DNA of 64,000 nucleotides from Diorhabda sublineata (lineage: Eukaryota; Arthropoda; Insecta; Coleoptera; Chrysomelidae): NCBI RefSeq assembly GCF_026230105.1, contig NC_079480.1:11946488-12010487 (forward strand), written 5' to 3'. Under the pieces are notes generated by a model. It was not told where the DNA came from. It worked only from the letters and a program-made list of their open reading frames with translations, and did not search any database. Below, one piece after another: positions 56,817-64,000 of this stretch (the stretch's first letter is position 1; every line of letters begins with the position of its first letter). A program made the position numbers and the translations under genes.

Positions 56817-57269
56817 AATTGCAAGTGTGCATCATTATGTTATATAGAATTTTACAAATTATAACTCCCGTAAATTTCGAGAATTCATATTGTATGTTAC
56901 AATGCAAATAAAGGAGTTGAAAATTCTAGGTTTCAATTTTTGGATTTTCAACTTCTCAAAGTGGATTAGGTACTAAATTTCAGATAATACTATAAATAAA
57001 TTTGTCACTATATTTTGTATTCGAACTACCTTTTCGTTTACCTGGAATATCTCCATCCCGAGTTGACGTATCCTTATCTCAACGTATTAAAAATCGTTGT
57101 AGAGCATTTTTACAAATCCAAGATCCTTTTTGTCTAATTAGCAAGCTTTGTGGCATTCCTGAACACGTAACAATTTAGAATTTGCTAAGTGCCCACTGTG
57201 CAGTGCGGTAAAAACTATAAAAATATCAGACAACTCGCACGTGTAACCTCTTTGTACTGACAAGAATTT
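56817..57269. other. no feature recognised
   Basis: AT-rich; no coding motif identified. Confidence 0.45.
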
Positions 57270-57670
57270 AAAGCATATTTAATCGATAATATTTTCGTCC
57301 CATTTCGCAAGGGATAATTTTCATTGACTCTCTTGAAAAAGGAAAAACTATTAACGGCGAGTATGTGAACTTATTACAAAGTTTTAGCGAAGAAATCAAG
57401 CAAAAACGGCCGTATTTGGCTAAGAAGAAGAAGTGTTGTTTCATCAAAACAATGCACCATCTCACAAATCCTTTATTGAAATAGCCAAAATGAATGAATT
57501 AAAGTTTGAATTGTTACCACATGCACTCCATTACCCAGATTTAGCCCACTCGGATTATTTTCTGTTCCCAGACTTGAAAAAATGGCTCGGTGGTTATATA
57601 TTTTCCAACAATTAAGAGGCGATGTCGGTAGTTAATGGTTATTTTGAAGAGCTTGACGACTCTTATTATA
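57270..57670 (+). pseudogene. mariner transposase, C-terminal half
   Basis: Readable with one shift near 57430: GIIFIDSLEKGKTINGEYV, EEIKQKRPYLAKKKVLFHQ, NNAPSHKSFIEIAKMNELKF (second catalytic position is Asn, not Asp), LLPHALHYPDLAHSDYFLF, PDLKKWLGGYIFSNN, a stop, then VNGYFEELDDSYYS. The expected HPPYSPDL is HALHYPDL but keeps its aspartate. Similarity ends exactly at SYYS, where an inserted TIR element begins. The N-terminal half is missing. Confidence 0.86.
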
Positions 57671-58306
57671 GTCCAGTGGATACAGCTCCTGACTCACGAA
57701 AATTACTTATGTCGTTGATTTTCTGGATTTAGGTAGTCTCAAGGTGTTTTATCGATACCGTTATAGTTAACATAAAAATTTTGGAAGTGCTCCAAGGTAA
57801 AAAATTAATTGTGTTTCTTTTTTAGTACGTAAAGTGTTGATTAGTGAAATTTTGAATTGTTTTTATTGTTTTGATCGCAATTTTCTTCGATAAATATGAG
57901 AATGAAGGAGACTTTCTTGACGAGTCTGATGTAAATATTCATAGCAAATGTAGCCGAGAGTCTCAAGTTGTGAAATAAGACTTTACTATAAAATGTGGTT
58001 AGGATAGCAGTTTAGTTAAGTGGACAAGAGTAATTTTGAGATTAGGAAAAAATCACAGGGAACCTTTTTTGCGGGAAATGTTTTGAACTACATTTTTCGA
58101 AATTCGGCATAGATTCCAAGTTATTTGCAAAATTCGAAATTTTGAAAATTTGAACAAAAATATATCGCTTAGCGGCCAAAATTTTGATGTTAACTTTTAC
58201 TGTATCGATAGAGCACCCCCTAGAACTACCCAAATCCAGAAAATTAGCGACATAACCAATTTTCATGGGTTCCGGTTCTAATTGGGCTGTACTCACTGGA
58301 CTATTA
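57665..58306. mobile_element. ~640 bp TIR element inserted into the mariner
   Basis: The left end TTATAGTCCAGTGGATACAG is inverted at the right end (about 58306), and similarity continues ~145 bp inward (TATGTCG.TGATTTTCTGG, TTTAGGTAGT, TATCGATAC.GTTA). The centre has no coding capacity. Superfamily and target duplication cannot be fixed because the borders are AT-rich and quasi-palindromic. Confidence 0.7.
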
Positions 58307-59199
58307 TAAAAAGGGTACGAACTTATTGAACATCGCTGGGAGCAAAAAGGAGATTACGTTGGAAAATAAATAAATTTTCGTTAAAAATTTTAGTGTTTTC
58401 TTCGTTGGGACAGGTACTTCTTGGACCTTCCCCGTAATAATTTGATTCCATTCCGCATTTCTGCATTATAGAGTCATGGGTTTTGATATACTCTTCGCAT
58501 AATATGTTTATTGCTTGATGTAGAGTTTTAGTTTGCTGTCGACAAGTTATATAATATTTCTTTACACTACTAAAAATTTTATAATCTAAGTTCAATCCGA
58601 ATCCATAAGTGAGGTAACACACTCTCGAATTAGCATACAATCATTAATTGTACTGTCAAAAATTTATATGGGAAATATTAATAATGGACATAATTTATTT
58701 ATTAAAGCAAAAGAAATAACTGTACATGCGACCACGTGTGGTTTGTTACGAGTAATTCTATCAAAATTACCTTGAATTTGTGACTTCGATTGAATATCTC
58801 TTAAACTTTTTGAAACCTTGTGTCTATTCACTATATAGAACAAACTAAATTGCTTCGAAAAATTGATGAAAAAATTATTTCAAATTGAATTTTAGCTAGA
58901 GATGAGAATCTATTGTCTAAACTTGAAACTTAGAGAAGAGGAACATAAAAAATTATTCAATTCTGGAACACCAAAAGTTAATGGAAGAACTTCATGAATA
59001 TTAAATATCTCACAGTTTACATCTGAATATTGGTGAATAAATTATTTATTTTGACGATATTATATTATTTTATTAATTAAAATTAAAAATGCTTAAATTT
59101 GGAGGAGTATGAAAACCTCCCCTTTAAACCTGAGAGTTGTTCAGTGAAGTTCATCAACAAAGTGAAGACTACAAAAATTTTAATCTTCTTTAATGTATA
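58307..59199. other. no gene recognised; one unassigned open frame
   Basis: A 105-codon minus frame (58323-58640) contains TYGFGLNLDYKIFSSVKKYY and HDSIMQKCGMESNYYGEGP. It looks coding-like but I do not recognise it. The rest is AT-rich. Confidence 0.35.
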
Positions 59200-59739
59200 C
59201 ATCGAACCACATAGCTTTGCCTTTGAGATGCGCAAACGATAAATACAGAGGGTTAGTGTGCGACAAAGACAGACTTCGCCCTTTCACCGGGAAGTACAAT
59301 CGAAAGAAGAATTTTAGGCGAAACCGTTGATTGAATGCAGTACCTGAATCAACGTTGAAACAATTTTGGTATCGGTTGACGTTAACGATAAAACAGTAGA
59401 GGATGGGAATCCCAACATCCTTATTCATTTGCAAGTAGAATATATTTAAAGGAATTATGAATAGAGATTATTTATTGTAGATGGATTAATAATCACAACA
59501 TATAGTGATTGAATGTTCTATATTGTAATCCTAGTCAAAATTCAATTAAATAAAAGTTGAGTAATAAAACATATCGGATTATGAGCAAGTATTTGGGAAA
59601 AATGGATAACCTTTAAATTGATGATTATTTAATAATTAACATTTTACTACTTCCTATAGATTATAATACGACTTTTCGCCAACTGTTGACACATTCTCAG
59701 ATTGGTTTTTGTCAGGTAGTTCTTCGATTCCGGATATAT

Positions 59740-61144
59740 TCAAACTTCATCTTCCTGTTCAGATTCAATGACGGTATCCTCATCATTTAAATCAATAACC
59801 AGATCATCTACGATAATGCCTACTATGGGTTCATTTGTCATAAAATCGTCCTCAAATTTCTTCGCTCTTTTGGTAAGAGATTTCCACTGTTCTGGAGAAA
59901 ATTCTTTGAAAAAATCGTCGCAATGTTGCATAACGTCGTTGAAATTGAAAGATACATCTTTATTTGCAGCATAGTCTTTGAGATCGGCCCAAACCGATTC
60001 GATTCAAATCCGGATGATATGGTGGTTGTCGCACAACGTTATGATTTGTTGCTAGAAAAAGCTGTTCTATTTCATACCGCTTACATTTTGGCTTATATGA
60101 GGGCATATGATTCAGGTTTCAGCATCGTTTTATTAAATGGAATATTTCTCTCTGATAACCATGATGGCATCTCGGTTTTTTTGGTCTATGTCGTTGGTAT
60201 TTTGTCGATTTGTTTATTATGATAAGATGCATTATCGATAACCACAACGCTCTTTGGCAGCAAATTCGGAATCAACTGTTCTGACACCCATTTCTTATAA
60301 TTATCAAAATTCATCTCATTATGATGATCACCTCGTATTGGAATTCGATTTCCATTTTACATAAGCATTAGGCACAAATCAATTTTCTCCACCTGCATGT
60401 ATTATGATTAAACGTTGTCCTTTACTAACAGTTTTTTTTATTTTTAGACCATCCTTGGTATTATCACTCCAGCCTTTTTGGTGTGTGTGTAGCATGAATA
60501 TAAGTTTCATCCATGTAAATAATAGGTCGACCCTCTTTTCTATAGGTCCGCATTTTTTTAAAGAATTCTATTCTCAGTAGTCGAATGGGCTCCATTAATA
60601 TTTTTCTGTTCGTTTTCACCTTCCTCCACCGAAATCCAAGTTTATGAATGTTTTTTCTCAAAGATTCTTTGCAACCGTGATGGTCCATATCACGAATGAT
60701 ATTTCTATGAATTACTTTGAGGGTAGAGATTCTTTTTTCTGTGATATGGAAATTTACTATGCACCTACGTAAAATAGCCAATCAGAAATATTCCACTCTC
60801 TTTTTATTTGGAGTTGAAAACGTTTCCTGTTCACCTTCTTCTATTTTTTTTCATCTCTAATTTAATTTTCCGTACGGTTCTTACGCATACACCTGTAGCC
60901 TCTGCTACTAGCTCTTGAACCTTCAATGATAAAAAATATTATTACTACATTTTGACTTATTTCTACCATTACTTCTTACCTTCGCAAGAGGAATCCTTAT
61001 TCCATCTACCGTTGCTTCTGCCTGCATAAATCTTAAAACATTGTTGACAATTTCTCTGTTTTGTCCACTCAGAACTTTGTTTTTTACTTTACTGTTCAAA
61101 GGCATTTTCAAAGTAACGAACACAGAATTATCACAAGAGTTCAC
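59740..61144 (-). pseudogene. DDE_3-type transposase with a 59-nt intron
   Basis: Start at 61144; exon 1 ends at 60980 (...IRIPLAK), exon 2 begins at 60920 (VQELVAEATGVCVRTVRKIK). Then ILRRCIVNFHITEKRISTLK, GCKESLRKNIHKLGFRWRK, GRPIIYMDETYIHATHTPKR (first catalytic D), KGQRLIIIHAGGEN, RGDHHNEMNFDNYKKWVSEQ, LLPKSVVVIDNASYHNK (second D), RQPPYHPDLNRI with VWADLKDYAANKDVSFNFND (third acid region) and an acidic tail DDLVIDLNDED, stop 59740-59742. At least four single-base frameshifts and three stops, but every domain is present in order. It is the reference copy for the fragments at 9.0, 12.1 and 16.8 kb. Confidence 0.88.
60921..60979 (-). other. intron in the DDE_3 transposase gene
   Basis: On the minus strand it begins GTAAGA and ends TTTTTTATCATTGAAG. 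Removing it joins LAK to VQELVAEA, which restores the family sequence in frame. Length 59 nt, normal for insects. Confidence 0.75.
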
Positions 61145-61317
61145 TAAATAATTTCTGCACTGACTGTACTAACCGATGCTGACTGAACGAGATCCAAGAC
61201 TCTCTTGCCCCACTCCGCCGACTAGTCTACTGCGCATCCAATTCTCAGAGGCAAAGCTATGTTGGTCGATTTGTAAGTTTATCATTTCCCAGCGTGCCGA
61301 TCCCGTAGACTTCCAAG

Positions 61318-61870
61318 TACGTTGAGGATTTACTGATATCTAATAATTTGGGAGCTGATGTAATAGAAGAATATCCACAGTTAACAAAAATATGTATGGA
61401 ACAAAATTATTTCCAGTACAACAACAAATTCTACAAGCAAAACAGAGAAACAACAATAATTAATTAAGTTTAAAAAATCTCTATATGGAACAACGTTTTT
61501 CCAAAAATGAAAAACAATACAAATTGGCTCCAATCCTGTTTATACGGAAGGATTGGAAGGAATATTTAATATGGTGGGTTTTAAATTGGTTTATAATCGT
61601 AAGGATAAAATACGAAATTTAGAAATGAGTGATATATGTGAAATTAGCTGTGGTGATTGTGACGGAAATTATATTGAGATCCGTTATTTTCCGGTTTAAA
61701 GAGTACATTTAAAATATGGACTCACCGGAAAATCAGGTATTGTCGACCACGCTGCCAGTCACAATCTTGACATAAATAATAATAATGTGAAATTGTTAAA
61801 AACTTGATAGATGTAATAGGGACAAAGGACCACCAATTTTAACAGGGAATTCCTGTACAATCTAAAGAAA
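61318..61870 (+). pseudogene. Penelope-like element, RT and GIY-YIG remnants
   Basis: The + strand reads ADVIEEYPQLTKICMEQNYF with QYNNKFYKQN (RT region before the AMGxPLSP block, which is lost), then FNMVGFKLVYNRKDKIRNLE, SDICEISCGDCDGNYIE, GLTGKSGIVDHAASHNLDI, NNNNVKLLKT and CNRDKGPPILTGNS. The second part matches the C-terminal GIY-YIG endonuclease of Penelope-like elements (SGIYxIxCGDCDxxYIGQT...KSGIADHA). The first motif is DICEI instead of GIYEI and the YIG glycine is missing, so the nuclease core is degraded. Confidence 0.8.
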
Positions 61871-62034
61871 TTTTTGGATCGATTTTTTAACCTAACCAAT
61901 TTTAACTTTACACATGGAATACAACATAGAAATGGTTACTATAACCCTTAAATATATTGTGTTATTAAATTATATATAATCAGATTGCGCCTATCAAATC
62001 TAAGTATTTCATGCTCATGTCTAACTCATATCAA

Positions 62035-62260
62035 AAATTTGCGCATTATTTCCTCCTGGAGATAATAGTTTCCCATGAGTGCAATCTACTGCACCTATAC
62101 ACCTAGATAAGCGGGTTATACTGTCAAATTCTTCTTGAACCTTTTGCAACCGCTGTTTCGTCTCGAAAAATTTCAATACATTCAGGACGAAGTGTTGCTA
62201 TACAAGTTGATACTTTCTCGGTTACTCGCACTTACCAATACCTATAACAACATAATTATG
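62035..62260 (-). pseudogene. PIF/Harbinger transposase fragment
   Basis: Minus strand: VTEKVSTCIATLRPECIEIF, then after a frameshift VQEEFDSI-like text and SRCIGAVDCTHGKLLSPGG with NNAQ. The GAxDCTHxxxxxPGGxNA motif includes the first catalytic aspartate of Harbinger DDE transposases. Only this block is left. Confidence 0.75.
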
Positions 62261-62350
62261 TAATATAAACCTAAGTTGGAATTTCTGGAACCGTTGGCGA
62301 TATTCATACTGAATACTCTGTTTACACCACCTCTACACCAATACTCACAG

Positions 62351-62409
62351 TTACACTGTCTGACGCTCATTTCGATAACCAAATTATCGTCTTCAGAGAC
62401 TGAAAGTAA
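62351..62409 (-). ncRNA. hammerhead ribozyme motif (Penelope-type)
   Basis: All core elements are present on the minus strand: stem I GTCT (62397-62400) pairs with AGAC (62358-62361); CTGAAGA core at 62390-62396; stem II CGATAA / TTATCG (62384-62389 and 62373-62378) with loop TTTGG; GAAA at 62370-62373; a two-pair stem III (A-U, U-G) with loop GAGC; and the cleavage triplet GTC at 62362-62364. Beyond an internal loop, TTAC (62406-62409) and GTAA (62351-62354) extend stem I. A very short stem III is the form known from Penelope-like elements. Cleavage is expected after GTC; activity is inference. Confidence 0.82.
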
Positions 62410-62442
62410 ATTGGTAAACTGTTTACGTTCAGTCTCTGAAGA
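62390..62442. repeat. 15 bp perfect inverted repeat at the ribozyme edge
   Basis: TCTTCAGAGACTGAA (62390-62404) is inverted at 62428-62442. The second arm repeats the 5' part of the ribozyme (stem I and CTGAAGA) on the + strand, but stem II does not follow. Confidence 0.85.
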
Positions 62443-64000
62443 TGTGGTTTATATCCAAGGAATAAAGATAGTAAATCACAAAACTTTTCACGATTCTGTT
62501 TATCCTTTATTTATTTGCATACTTTTGTTAATAAATATAAGATTTTATCAAATTTTCATCTTAAGTTGTTGATGCATCTATTTTTAGTGAAATGTCCTTA
62601 TTGTGCTCTAGAAATAATCACACTAAAAATGTTTTTGATTGTTTTTTGTTATTTCTATTTATTGAAAAATGAATGATAATATTTTTTCTGCGTAAAAATT
62701 ATTGATAAATAAAATGAGAACAGAAAAAAATCAGTAAATCGCAAATTATGATTTCTTAATTTTTGGAGTGAACAGCCAGCTTAAAGACCAATTTTGCGAA
62801 GATTAAAGTGTTTCATTTCTCATTTTTTAGTGTTTTTTTTTCAATAAATTGTTGTTTTCTTTGTGTACTACATAGAGATCAACCTCATTTGTCCCTAGTA
62901 ATTTTTTCTGCTACCAAATATTAATTTGGGATTGAACCTCAAAATGTTCTTTTTATTTTTGATGAGTGTAAATAAAATGGTTATAGACAGAACAATTCGT
63001 TTCATTCACACGTTTGCTTCATATTCCCGTGAAAAATCTCATAAAAATATTTACGTTGTAACTAATGTCAACAAGAATGGTTTTATTAATTGATAGTTTA
63101 AATAATATATGTCTTAATTAATTGTCAAATAATTTACGATTCTTTTGGGAAACGTGTCAATTATTTTTTTTTAAATGGCGTCTCTGTGGTCCAAACTACC
63201 AAATAACATTCCTACGGCGCTTTTGACTGGTTTTATTGTTTGTAGACTTTGAATTATTTTATTATTGAATTAAATTTGGGTTTATGTGTGAATAAAAATA
63301 TTATTTTATTAAAACAGCATCACCGGTGAATCTTTACAAATCATAAAAAAGGTTGATTTAATAAGTCAATTATTTGTTATATACGTTTAATTATTGTCAT
63401 TCAATACAAGGTGAGATCGAAAAATCTTGTGTTGAGAGGAAGGAAAGTTTGGACCCGCTCTAACTTGAAAGATTACTATTAACAAGGTTTAAACAAGTTC
63501 AAAAAGTGACACTAGAGATCTGCTATATAGCCCCGGCTGTATAGTACCACAGTAGCTACGGTGGAAGCAGCATCTGCTACAAGACCTACTATCTTCTTCG
63601 GCATCTGGTTGGGAACTGGTTTCTTCCAAGTTATATGTACACTACTACACGGAATGGGATCAAATTTGCTTATAGCAAAGCTATATCTAGCAGAGCTATA
63701 TAGCTCTACAGCTATATAGTGTATACCCAGTCACTTTTAAGATCGAATCACTCGTCATTGACTCAAATGTTAAATACAGCAGTTATCAATACGTATGTGC
63801 TTTTTTGTCTTGTGAATGGTAAAATGCCACTTCTGGATTTTAGACGTGAAATAACTATTTGAAAGTCTCCTCTACGTCAGATCCGAAAAATGCGGGTAGA
63901 CCACAGGCGAAGAATATCAGCTTCCATGTACGGACCAGCAACAGCGAAAATCATTATTTAACAAGAACTTTTGAAGGAAAGCAAAGAAAATGTGGAGTAT
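62443..64000. other. no gene recognised
   Basis: AT-rich to about 63400. 63420-63730 is GC-richer and contains clustered GCTATATAGC-like palindromes, including a perfect 16 bp palindrome AGAGCTATATAGCTCT at 63692-63707. No coding motif. Confidence 0.45.

Larger units (their letters stand above)
59200..61273 (-). mobile_element. IS630-Tc1-mariner group element (DDE_3), 2.07 kb, near-complete
   Basis: Ends are inverted repeats: left CATCGAACCACATAGCTTTG, right (reversed) CAAATCGACCAACATAGCTT, with CATAGCTTTGCCTYTGAGA and ATGCGCA shared. TA flanks both ends (59198-59199 and 61274-61275). It contains one transposase gene on the minus strand with an intron. Length and layout are those of a complete autonomous element that has decayed by point changes. 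Confidence 0.83.

Noticed and set aside
59180..59434. 84-codon minus-strand frame as a gene
   Set aside because: It spans the TIR of the IS630-like element and has no recognisable motif.
62403..62442. A second, complete hammerhead on the + strand
   Set aside because: Stem I and CTGAAGA are present, but stem II, GAAA and the cleavage triplet do not follow.

Overview
This is an AT-rich eukaryotic window that reads as arthropod, most likely insect, DNA made almost entirely of dead transposable elements. I find no convincing host gene, tRNA or rRNA. Three things point to an insect: TTAGG-type repeats (CCTAA on the + strand) near 56.05-56.08 and 56.76-56.82 kb; a mix of mariner, Tc1, piggyBac, hAT, Merlin, RTE, R1-like, R4/Dong-like and Penelope families; and several mariner lineages side by side. 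A beetle-like genome would fit, but the species cannot be fixed from the sequence.

Layout. 1-10 kb: a deleted mariner (1142-1941), a 1.6 kb element with ~330 bp terminal inverted repeats (2343-3967), and a 4.3 kb interval between long inverted repeats (4396-8665) that holds an RTE LINE, a deleted piggyBac, palindromic MITE-like repeats and a piece of an unassigned repeat gene family. 9-18 kb: pieces of an IS630/DDE_3 transposase family, mariner fragments in tandem, and a large imperfect palindrome with ~1 kb arms (13376-15545). 19-27 kb: an RLE-type LINE end between AAT microsatellites, hAT and Tc1 pseudogenes, RTE and Jockey-like LINE pieces, and a second deleted mariner with TIRs and TA duplication. 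28-38 kb: a Merlin-like element, a DUF4817-type element, an RTE LINE, Tc1 and mariner. 39-44 kb: the second, longer copy of the unassigned family and two R1-like LINEs in opposite orientation. 44-54 kb: two MITEs, a TIR-bounded 2.2 kb hAT element, a third TIR-bounded mariner and a LINE with an RNase H domain. 54-64 kb: an R1-like LINE between TTAGG-type repeats, a mariner carrying an inserted TIR element, a 2.07 kb IS630-like element with a recognisable 59-nt intron, a Penelope-like fragment, a Harbinger fragment and a hammerhead ribozyme motif.

Every coding region carries stops, frameshifts or deletions, so the elements do not work together now; the window is a record of successive and nested insertions. 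The most interesting items are the hammerhead ribozyme (62351-62409, minus), the ~1 kb-arm palindrome, the R1-like LINE flanked by TTAGG repeats, the unassigned SDEQGERF protein family, and the intron-bearing DDE element. All family assignments come from recognising motifs by eye; no database search was run.
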